DNA from: Sphingomonas sp.
GTDB lineage: Bacteria > Pseudomonadota > Alphaproteobacteria > Sphingomonadales > Sphingomonadaceae
Reading direction: 5' to 3'
NCBI GenBank assembly: GCA_019744885.1
Contig: JAIETY010000119.1
Location: 1-33,218 of the forward strand
Length of the DNA stretch: 33,218 nt
The notes under the pieces are model-generated. The model made no database searches. It saw nothing but the letters and a program-made list of their open reading frames with translations, and had not been told where the DNA came from. A program made the position numbers and the translations under genes. Positions 8,771 to 16,238 of this stretch are shown here, piece after piece; position 1 is the first letter of the stretch, and each line of letters opens with the position of its first letter.

Positions 8771-9115
8771 GTCGGGTTCGCCCGACTATGGCGATAAACG
8801 ATGGCGTGGACTAGGCGCAGCGGACCCGGGGGCAGTACCCGGCGGCTCCACCAAAACCCCTTGCGCAGGCAAGGGGCTCTGACGGGGCCGAACCAGGATC
8901 GACGTGTGTTGAATGGCGCTGTCTTTTGCTCGGAATGGGACCACCGTGACGGCCCATAACCAAGTGCCAACGATAACGAGGCGCTCGCAATTGCGGCCTA
9001 ACCCAAGACTTAACGGTCTAGGTTAGTACGACGAAAGCGCGGTTGGGCTGCACCGGGCAACAGAAGCAGCTACGGCGGTACGGGGAGCACCGAGCAACAG
9101 AAGCTCCCCACTTGG
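8771..9115 (+). ncRNA. ssrA: Transfer-messenger RNA, circularly permuted two-piece alphaproteobacterial type (acceptor piece ~8771-8853, spacer ~8854-8883, coding piece from 8884; 3' end uncertain)
   Basis: Acceptor end GGACCCGGGGGCAGTACCCGGCGGCTCCACCA ends at 8853. The new 5' end GGGGCCGAACCAGGATCGACG (8884) can pair its GGGGCCG with CGGCTCC. Tag reading frame gcc aac gat aac gag gcg ctc gca att gcg gcc taa (8966-9001) = ANDNEALAIAA*. Confidence 0.9.
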
Positions 9116-9197
9116 CCCCAGATTGACCAATCCCAATGTTGGCGATATTTTGCCCACATTACAGCGATAGCGTCGAAATCGTGCGGGGGGAGGGGTG

Positions 9198-9749
9198 ATG
9201 ACGAAGATAGGGGTATGGGCACTGCCGCTGGCAGCTGCGCTTGCATTGCCCGCAGCGGCGATCGCGCAGGAGCAGGCCGCGCCGGAAGGACCCGACATCA
9301 CGATCACCGATCCTGAAAAGATTCCCCTGCCGACGCTGAGTTTCACCGAAACCCCGGCAGACGTCGGCGATTATGACAAATATTTCTATTTCGCACGCGC
9401 CAACACCGATTTCGCGACCGCCTTTGCGGATATCAAGGACTGCGACGATCTCGCGCGCAATCCGAGCGGGAAATGGAAATCTGCGGGCGCTGGCGGTATC
9501 CTGGGCGCCTTGTTGGACAGCGCGATGAACGAGGGGCCTGCGGCGCGGGCGACGCGTCGGGTCAGCATGCGGCGCTGCATGTTCTACAAGGGTTACAGCC
9601 GCTTCGGCTTACCGCGCGCGCTGTGGGTGCGGTTCAACTTTGAAGAAGCGATGGTCAAGAAGGGCGAGCAAGAGCGCGACGCTTACATGCGCCTTCAGGC
9701 GCGCGCTGCCGCCGCCGGGATTCCCGCTACCAAGGAGCTCGAACCATGA
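9198..9749 (+). CDS. Hypothetical secreted protein
   Basis: Strong RBS (gggggagggg), signal peptide MTKIGVWALPLAAALALPAAAIAQE. No recognised family. Confidence 0.75.
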   Translation: MTKIGVWALPLAAALALPAAAIAQEQAAPEGPDITITDPEKIPLPTLSFTETPADVGDYDKYFYFARANTDFATAFADIKDCDDLARNPSGKWKSAGAGGILGALLDSAMNEGPAARATRRVSMRRCMFYKGYSRFGLPRALWVRFNFEEAMVKKGEQERDAYMRLQARAAAAGIPATKELEP

Positions 9750-10561
9750 TCCGCTCATTTTGCGCATTCTTCGCGATCCTGCTCCTCGCCGCACCCACGG
9801 CGGCGCAGGAAAAGCCGGAGCCTGAGGTGCGGAGCTTCAACAAAAAGGCCGTGGTCAACGTCGATCCCAAATCGGGCTATATCTATTTTGACAACTATTT
9901 CGCGGGTCGGGTGGTGCTCGTGCGCCTTCCCGACGACGCAGCGCGCGCGGAGCGTGACGCGAAACGCGTCGAAGCACGCGCCAAGTTTTCGGACGGCAAA
10001 CTCGTGGCTGCGCTTCGCCGGATCGATTATGAAAGTCGCCAGAAGCGCACGGTGGTGGTCGACGTGCGCAGCTTCGTACCCGACGCGCGAGACGAAGAAG
10101 GCAGAAAATGGTTCGGCATATTAACGAAGTTGCCGGCCGGTCGTTATGTCATCGTCGGTTACGACGAATTCGAGTATTTTTGGCCTTCGCTGTGCTTGTG
10201 TCTTGGCACCGTGATGTTCGACGCAGTGCCCGGCAAGATCGTTGATCTCGGGCAAATGCGCAGCTATCGGATCGAGCGGGAAGGGCTCGGCAAGAAGAGT
10301 GCGAGTTCGATCGCGGGGCTGACGCCGGGGCGCGGCGGGCTGACCAGCTTCTACATCGCGCCAAGGGCCAAGCCACCGGTGTTGCCCCGCATCGGCGACA
10401 CGGCGGTGGTTCCGGCGCAATACTATGCCGTCGGTCGACTCTCCAATGCCACGAGCAGCGAGATCGACCGCGTCACCGCCATCGAAGGCGTCATCCGCTA
10501 TGAGCCGGGCAAGGTGATCGACGCGCGGACAAACCAGGCTGCGGAACCGCTCGACCTGTAA
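9746..10561 (+). CDS. Hypothetical secreted protein
   Basis: ATGA overlap with the preceding gene; signal peptide MIRSFCAFFAILLLAAPTAAQ. Confidence 0.75.
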   Translation: MIRSFCAFFAILLLAAPTAAQEKPEPEVRSFNKKAVVNVDPKSGYIYFDNYFAGRVVLVRLPDDAARAERDAKRVEARAKFSDGKLVAALRRIDYESRQKRTVVVDVRSFVPDARDEEGRKWFGILTKLPAGRYVIVGYDEFEYFWPSLCLCLGTVMFDAVPGKIVDLGQMRSYRIEREGLGKKSASSIAGLTPGRGGLTSFYIAPRAKPPVLPRIGDTAVVPAQYYAVGRLSNATSSEIDRVTAIEGVIRYEPGKVIDARTNQAAEPLDL

Positions 10562-10740
10562 TCAAGCCCGCGCCCCGAACTGTCGCTGACTCCCGCGACC
10601 CGGGGCGCGCGCCCGCGCCGTGCGACCGTCAAAAACTTGACGCTGCGGCGCAAAGGGCGCAAGGGCCGCGCCTTGATCAGTCGGCGTAGCTATGCCCGAA
10701 CGATGCGCCGCCACTTTGCGGCCCTCCAACCTGGAAGACG

Positions 10741-12456
10741 ATGACCCTTTCCGAACTCCCCCCGCTTTTGTCGGATGCGCTCGCCGCGCGTGGCTATGAA
10801 GCCCTGACGCCCGTCCAGACCGCTGTCGCAGCGGCCGATGCCGTCGGTCGCGATCTGCTTGTCTCGGCCCAGACCGGGTCGGGCAAGACTGTCGCCTTTG
10901 GTCTGGCGATCGGCAATCAGCTGCTCGGCGAGCATGGCCTGACGCATGGCATCGCCCCGCAAGCGCTGGTGATCGCGCCGACGCGCGAACTCGCGCTTCA
11001 GGTCAGCCGTGAGCTGATGTGGCTTTATGCCAAGGCGGGCGCGCGGATCGCGACCTGCGTCGGCGGCATGGACGCCTCGAAGGAGCGGCGCTCGCTCAGC
11101 CACGGCGCGCATATTGTCGTCGGCACGCCGGGGCGGCTGCGCGATCACCTCGAGCGCGGCGCGCTCGACCTGTCGGCGCTGAAGGTCGCGGTGCTCGACG
11201 AAGCCGATGAAATGCTCGACATGGGCTTTCGCGAAGACCTTGAGGAAATCCTCGACGCGACGCCGAACGAGCGCCGCACCCTCCTGTTCTCGGCGACGAT
11301 CCCCAAGCCGATCGTCGCGCTCGCCAAACGCTATCAGCGCGACGCGCTCCGCATCTCGACCGTCGGCGAGGATCGCGGGCATGGCGACATCGCTTATCAA
11401 TGCGTGACGATCGCGCCGTCCGACACCGAAAATGTCGTCGTCAACATGCTGCGCCTGCACGAGGCCGAGACCGCGATCCTGTTCTGCGCGACCCGCGACA
11501 ACGTCCGGCATTTGCATGCCAGCCTGATCGATCGCGGCTTTTCGGCGGTCGCCTTGTCGGGCGAGCATAGCCAGAATGAGCGTAACGCCGCGCTGCAGGC
11601 GCTGCGCGACGGTCGTGCGCGCGTCTGCGTCGCGACCGATGTTGCCGCGCGCGGGATCGATCTGCCCAATCTGACGCTCGTCGTCCATGTCGAGCTGCCG
11701 CGCGATGCCGAAGCGCTTCAGCACCGTTCGGGCCGCACCGGGCGGGCAGGGCGCAAGGGCACTGCCGTGCTGATCGTCCCTTATCAGCGCCGTCGCATGG
11801 TCGAACGGATGCTCGCGGGCGCGAAAATCGCCGCCGAATGGACCGATCCGCCGACCGCCGACGACATTCGCGCGAAGGACCGCGAGCGGCTGCTCGCGAC
11901 GTTGCTCGCGCCGGTCGAGATCGATGATGACGACCGCGCGCTCGGCGCCAAGCTGCTCGAAACCAAGAGCGCCGAAGACATTGCCGCGCTGCTCGTGCGC
12001 GCGCACCGCGCGGCGATGCCGCAGCCCGAGGAGCTGATCGAACGTGGCGCGACGCCACCGGCGGGCAAGGCCGGCCCCGGCGGCACCGCCAATCACCGCG
12101 CCGGTTTCGACGACGTGCTGTGGTTCAAGCTCGACATCGGGCGGCGCCAGAATGCCGATCCGCGCTGGATTCTGCCGCTGCTGTGCCGTCGCGGGCACAT
12201 CACCAAGCAGGAAATCGGCGCGATCCGGATCGGGCCGAACGAGACCTTCTTCCAGATTCCACGCAGCGTTGCGGGCAAGTTTCAGGACGCGCTCAAGCGC
12301 ACCGTGTCCGAAGATGGCGGCGAGATCGTCCCCGCGCCGCAGGGTCCAAGCGACACCGGCCCGCGCCGTGGTGCCCAACCGCCCGCGCATCGCGGCGCGG
12401 TGCGTCCGACCCGTCCAACCCGCGCACCGCATCGCGGGGCACCAAAGGGGCGGTAA
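10741..12456 (+). CDS. DEAD/DEAH-box RNA helicase with C-terminal RNA-binding (DbpA-like) region
   Basis: AQTGSGKT, PTRELALQ, TPGRL, VLDEADEMLDMGF, SATI, ARGIDLP, HRSGRTGRAGRKG motifs; basic C-terminal tail. Confidence 0.96.
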   Translation: MTLSELPPLLSDALAARGYEALTPVQTAVAAADAVGRDLLVSAQTGSGKTVAFGLAIGNQLLGEHGLTHGIAPQALVIAPTRELALQVSRELMWLYAKAGARIATCVGGMDASKERRSLSHGAHIVVGTPGRLRDHLERGALDLSALKVAVLDEADEMLDMGFREDLEEILDATPNERRTLLFSATIPKPIVALAKRYQRDALRISTVGEDRGHGDIAYQCVTIAPSDTENVVVNMLRLHEAETAILFCATRDNVRHLHASLIDRGFSAVALSGEHSQNERNAALQALRDGRARVCVATDVAARGIDLPNLTLVVHVELPRDAEALQHRSGRTGRAGRKGTAVLIVPYQRRRMVERMLAGAKIAAEWTDPPTADDIRAKDRERLLATLLAPVEIDDDDRALGAKLLETKSAEDIAALLVRAHRAAMPQPEELIERGATPPAGKAGPGGTANHRAGFDDVLWFKLDIGRRQNADPRWILPLLCRRGHITKQEIGAIRIGPNETFFQIPRSVAGKFQDALKRTVSEDGGEIVPAPQGPSDTGPRRGAQPPAHRGAVRPTRPTRAPHRGAPKGR

Positions 12457-12499
12457 CGTCCGCCGCGCACCTTCTGGGGTTGTATCGCGCTTTGTCGAC

Positions 12500-12576
12500 C
12501 CGTTCGTTTCGAGCGAAGTCGAGAAACAGGCCACAAGCGGTGCGCACGGTGTCTCGACTTCGCTCGACACGAACGG
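12500..12576. repeat. Sphingomonad-type intergenic palindrome (GTCGAGCGAAGTCGAG subtype)
   Basis: ccgttcgtttcgagcgaagtcgagaaac ... gtctcgacttcgctcgacacgaacgg. Confidence 0.88.
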
Positions 12577-12671
12577 TTGAGATTCTGTGGGATTGAACAG
12601 GGGGCGTGGAGTCCACCGCAGGTCCTGCGCGCCCGAAGGGGGAGACGGGCGCGCAGGTAGGCGGGAGGGGG

Positions 12672-13406
12672 TTAGATCTTCGCTGCCGACAGGATCGGGC
12701 CGCCCTTGCCGTTCTGGACAAGGATCGCGGTCTTCAGCCCGGCAGGCGCAGCGGGGAGCGCGAAGCTCGCGGCCTTGCCCGACCAGCTGCCGACATTGAC
12801 GAGCTGCTTGACGACATTGCGGTGCGGAAGGGTGACGCCGCCATTCTCACCCGCCTGGATCGCGACGTTGATCGTGCGCGGATCATAGCGGACGACCCAG
12901 ACAGTCGCATTGGCCGCCTTGCCGTCGCCGATCGTGACCTTGCCGTTCGCGGCAGCAATCGCCGGGCCGGTCTTGACGACATTGCGCGCAATCGCCGCAT
13001 TGAGTTCGCCTTCGCGGCTGCCGAGCACGGCGTCACGCCCGTTGACGATCACCTGCGGCGTCGCAACTTGGCTGCGGCCGGCGGTGTGGGCATAGTCCCA
13101 CTGGCGCGCGGTATAGGCGGGGGTCGCAAAGCTGTCCTTCCAGCCGAGGCTATCCCAATAGGTGACCGCGAAGGTCAGCGGGATCACGTCGCCACGATCG
13201 GCGAGGCGGTTGATCACCTTGATCGCGGGCGGGCAGCTCGAGCAGCCCTGGCTCTGGTAGAGTTCGACGACGACGGGATGCGCCGGGTCGCCAGCGAGCG
13301 TGGTCGGCGTGGCGCCAGCGCCTTCGCCCGACGGCGCCGGCGAAGCGGTCGCGCCCGAGCAGGCAGCAAGGAAAAGGGCAGTCGAAACAGCAAGAAGCGT
13401 ACGCAT
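12672..13406 (-). CDS. DUF1223 domain-containing (thioredoxin-like) lipoprotein
   Basis: Lipobox LFLAACSG; VVVELYQSQGCSSCPPAIKVINRLADRGDVIPLTFAVTYWDSLGWKDSFATPAYTARQ is typical DUF1223. GGAG RBS upstream of ATG 13406. Confidence 0.88.
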   Translation of the reverse strand: MRTLLAVSTALFLAACSGATASPAPSGEGAGATPTTLAGDPAHPVVVELYQSQGCSSCPPAIKVINRLADRGDVIPLTFAVTYWDSLGWKDSFATPAYTARQWDYAHTAGRSQVATPQVIVNGRDAVLGSREGELNAAIARNVVKTGPAIAAANGKVTIGDGKAANATVWVVRYDPRTINVAIQAGENGGVTLPHRNVVKQLVNVGSWSGKAASFALPAAPAGLKTAILVQNGKGGPILSAAKI

Positions 13407-13460
13407 GGTCATCACTCCGTAAATGTTCAGGTGGCCACCGGGCGACCCTATGCCCTGCTA

Positions 13461-13486
13461 TTCGTGAGGGTGCCCCCGCTGGTTAC
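13461..13486 (-). promoter_or_regulatory. Putative sigma-F promoter (GTAACC-N16-CGAA) upstream of the DUF1223 gene
   Basis: Plus-strand ttcg-tgagggtgcccccgct-ggttac; the CGAA box lies about 46-55 nt before the start codon. Confidence 0.7.
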
Positions 13487-13492
13487 AACCAA

Positions 13493-14134
13493 TTACCAGC
13501 GCAGCAATTGCGGGCCGAACAGCGCACCGATCGCGGTCGGAATCGCGATGCCGAGCGTGTACCACGTCACCACAAAGCTCGCCGAAACTTCAGGGCAATG
13601 CAGGCCATAAAGCGCCGCGCCGAACGCGCCCGCCGCCAGCCCTGCTGCCGCCCCCGCCGCGCGCAAATTGGTCGGCGCGAGCTGGCGGAACGACCAGAGC
13701 AGCCCCGCGAAGATCGGCAGCGACAACACGCCGACGCGCATCGAACATTGCCGCCAGCTGCTGCCGAGCCACATCGGCACCCAGTGCTCGCTCGGCGTCG
13801 CCGCGAGTTCCACTCCCGCCAGCGCCGCCAGCAGCGCCAGCGGCACCGCAGTTCGCCACAGCCCGCCGCTGCCCGCCGCATCGGGGCGCGCCACATGATG
13901 CACCGCGAGGATCGCGACGACGCCAAGCGCAACCGTATAGGCCGCCTTCATCAGGAAGCGCGCGTTCATCAGCGCGCCGGGCAGATCGGGCCGCAGCCCG
14001 AGGTTCGCGACGACAAGCGCCAGCGTCACTGCGCCGCCCGCGACCAGCCCGATCGCGAGCCGTTGTTCGACGGCGCTCTGAGGGACCGGCCGCGTCTGCG
14101 CGGACAGCGATTGGATCAAGTCTTCGGTACGCAT
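13493..14134 (-). CDS. nrsF: NrsF/DUF1109 family membrane anti-sigma factor
   Basis: MRTEDLIQSLSAQTRPVPQSAVEQRLAIGLVAGGAVTLALVVANLGLRPDLPGALMNARFLMKAAYT with six-TM-like hydrophobicity; directly follows an ECF sigma gene. Confidence 0.85.
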   Translation of the reverse strand: MRTEDLIQSLSAQTRPVPQSAVEQRLAIGLVAGGAVTLALVVANLGLRPDLPGALMNARFLMKAAYTVALGVVAILAVHHVARPDAAGSGGLWRTAVPLALLAALAGVELAATPSEHWVPMWLGSSWRQCSMRVGVLSLPIFAGLLWSFRQLAPTNLRAAGAAAGLAAGAFGAALYGLHCPEVSASFVVTWYTLGIAIPTAIGALFGPQLLRW

Positions 14135-14688
14135 TACTTACCCTTCAGTCGTGCAGCGAGCGCCTTCAGCCCGCGGTGGACGGAAACCTTCACATCGGCT
14201 TCGCTGATGCCATCGGCCTCGGCGGCTTCGGCGACGCTGAGGCCATCAATCTTGGTGCGACGGATCGCGCTGGCCTGTTTGGCCGAAATCTCGCTGAGCA
14301 GCCCGTCGACATCCATCTTTGCCGACGCTGCCTCCTGAAAGCCTTCGGCGACCAGGATTTCCTCCAGCCCTTCGAACGACACATGCTGGCGCTGCCGCCG
14401 GAAATGATCGATCATCTTGTAGCGCGCGACCGCATAGGCCCATGCGGTGAAGGGCCGGTCGCGGTCATAGCTTGCGCGCCGCGTGTGGATGGCAATCAGC
14501 GTTTCCTGCACCAGATCCTCGACATCATCACCCGCCCCGCGCAGCCGCCGCGCGAAGAAACCGCGCATCAGCGGCGCGAGCGCGGTCAGCAACCGGTTCT
14601 GGGCAGCGCCGTCGCCATCAAGGCCCCGCACCATCCAGCCCTTCAGCTGCTCTTCGCTCGCTCTGCCTTGCGCTCCTGATAGAGCCAT
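14134..14688 (-). CDS. sigF: ECF RNA polymerase sigma factor (SigF-like)
   Basis: DDVEDLVQETLIAIHTRRASYDRDRPFTAWAYAVARYKMIDHFRR (sigma2) and GLSVAEAAEADGISEADVKVSVHRGLKAL (sigma4). Overlaps the nrsF start. True start may be ATG 14634 (see findings). Confidence 0.92.
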   Translation of the reverse strand: MALSGAQGRASEEQLKGWMVRGLDGDGAAQNRLLTALAPLMRGFFARRLRGAGDDVEDLVQETLIAIHTRRASYDRDRPFTAWAYAVARYKMIDHFRRQRQHVSFEGLEEILVAEGFQEAASAKMDVDGLLSEISAKQASAIRRTKIDGLSVAEAAEADGISEADVKVSVHRGLKALAARLKGK

Positions 14689-14713
14689 TCGGTTGATCCA
14701 GTGACTTGGTTAC
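14688..14713 (-). promoter_or_regulatory. Putative autoregulatory sigma-F promoter (GTAACC-N16-CGAA) at sigF
   Basis: Plus-strand ttcg-gttgatccagtgactt-ggttac; CGAA overlaps the first base of the annotated ATG. Confidence 0.7.
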
Positions 14714-14755
14714 ACGTCGTGCGATCGGCGTGCTTAGCGCGACTGCGCGACGCTT

Positions 14756-14781
14756 GTAACCAATGCCGTGGTGCGCGCGAA
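14756..14781 (+). promoter_or_regulatory. Putative divergent sigma-F promoter (GTAACC-N16-CGAA) toward the thiolase
   Basis: gtaacc-aatgccgtggtgcgcg-cgaa, exact motif and spacing. Confidence 0.65.
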
Positions 14782-14820
14782 CCCCGGATGTGACCTGCCC
14801 TTTCAGGCCTCCCGGGTCAC

Positions 14821-14854
14821 CGGACGGCGGTGCGTATCTGTATGCCGCCGTCCG
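14821..14854 (+). other. 10-bp perfect inverted repeat / hairpin between the divergent promoter and thiolase
   Basis: CGGACGGCGG (14821-14830) and CCGCCGTCCG (14845-14854). Confidence 0.75.
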
Positions 14855-14921
14855 TAAGGGGCCTGACAACCCCGCGCCGCTCGGCTAGCCTCTCCGCCAA
14901 AATCACAAGAGGAGAGCCCCC

Positions 14922-16112
14922 ATGCGCGAAGCCGCCATCGTCGCCACTGCCCGCACCCCTATTGGCAAGGCCATGCGCGGCGTGTTCAACGTCACCGAAG
15001 CGCCGGTGCTCGCAGGGCATGTCATGAACGCCGCGGTCGAGCGCGCCGGCATCGACCCGAGCCGTATTGACGAAATCTTCTGGGGCGTTGGCAACCAATG
15101 GGGCAGCCAGGGCGGCAATGCCGGGCGGATGGCGGTGTTCGCCGGCAACCTGCCGCAAAGCGTCCCCGCTTTCTCGCTCGATCGCAAATGCGGCTCGGGC
15201 CTCACCGCCGTCGCGCTCGCCGCGCGCTCGATCATCTGCAACGAGATCGACGTCGCGCTCGCGGGCGGCATGGAAAGCGTGAGCATGACCGCGCAGAACG
15301 CCCCGCGCTACATCAACCAGTCGGTGATCGCCAACCAGCCCGCCGCCTATATCCCGATGATCGAAACCGCCGAGATCGTCGCCGAACGCTATGGCATCAG
15401 CCGCGAGGCGCAGGACCGTTACGGCGCCGAAAGCCAGCAGCGCGCCGCACGGGGCCTCGAGACCGGCGCCTTCGTCGAGGAAATCGCCCCGATCACCGTC
15501 GAGCGCGCGCTGATCGACAAGGAAGGCAAGGAAACCGGCCGGGAGCAGGTTACCGTCAGCCAGGACGAAGGCATCCGCCCCGGCACGACTTATGAGGGCC
15601 TGAGCGGTCTGCGCACCGTCTGGCCCGGCGGCGAGTTTACCGGCCCGGGCAGCAACATCACCGCGGGCAACGCCAGCCAGCTGTCCGACGGCGCGAGCGC
15701 GCAGATCGTGATGGACCGCGCGACGGCGGAAGCCGAGGGCAAGGAAATCCTGGGCATCTATCGCGGTTTCCAGGCGGCGGGCTGCGCGCCCGACGAAATG
15801 GGCATCGGCCCGGTCTTCGCCATCCCCAAATTGCTCGCGCGCGCGGGGCTGAGCGTCGCGGACATCGGCCTGTGGGAGTTGAACGAAGCCTTCGCCTCGC
15901 AATGCCTCTACTGCCGCGACACGCTCGGCATCGATCCGGAAAAGTACAACGTCAACGGCGGCGCCATCGCGATCGGCCACCCGTTCGGGATGACGGGGTC
16001 ACGGCTGGTCGGCCATGCGCTGATCGAGGGGCGGAAGCGCGGCGTGAGGTGGGTGGTGGTGTCGATGTGTACGGCGGGCGGGATGGGGGCGGCGGGGTTG
16101 TTTGAGGTGTAG
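14922..16112 (+). CDS. Acetyl-CoA C-acyltransferase (thiolase family)
   Basis: [23 protein letters not shown]...[15 protein letters not shown]...[19 protein letters not shown]...[17 protein letters not shown] aagaggaga. Confidence 0.96.
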   Translation: MREAAIVATARTPIGKAMRGVFNVTEAPVLAGHVMNAAVERAGIDPSRIDEIFWGVGNQWGSQGGNAGRMAVFAGNLPQSVPAFSLDRKCGSGLTAVALAARSIICNEIDVALAGGMESVSMTAQNAPRYINQSVIANQPAAYIPMIETAEIVAERYGISREAQDRYGAESQQRAARGLETGAFVEEIAPITVERALIDKEGKETGREQVTVSQDEGIRPGTTYEGLSGLRTVWPGGEFTGPGSNITAGNASQLSDGASAQIVMDRATAEAEGKEILGIYRGFQAAGCAPDEMGIGPVFAIPKLLARAGLSVADIGLWELNEAFASQCLYCRDTLGIDPEKYNVNGGAIAIGHPFGMTGSRLVGHALIEGRKRGVRWVVVSMCTAGGMGAAGLFEV

Positions 16113-16180
16113 GGGTTCTTGCAACCCTTAAGCGACCCGCGTTTACCTATTTTGAAGTTTGCGCCGTTTCGTGTGTCTTC

Positions 16181-16210
16181 GGGACCAGTCATCGCTTAGT
16201 GTCTGGTCCC
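16181..16210. repeat. Inverted repeat GGGACCAG-N14-CTGGTCCC between convergent genes (terminator-like or island boundary)
   Basis: gggaccag at 16181-16188 and ctggtccc at 16203-16210, perfect 8-bp complement. Confidence 0.6.
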
Positions 16211-16238
16211 GTTGTGCAGGAAGGTGCGAGGTGATTTT

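Noticed and set aside
10690-12570. 626-aa minus-strand ORF antisense to the helicase
   Set aside because: High-GC shadow ORF. The plus strand has all DEAD-box motifs, and the antisense translation is Arg/Asp/Ala-rich with no domain.
14817-15980. 387-aa minus-strand ORF opposite the thiolase
   Set aside because: Shadow ORF of a clearly coding thiolase. Low-complexity D/A/R composition.
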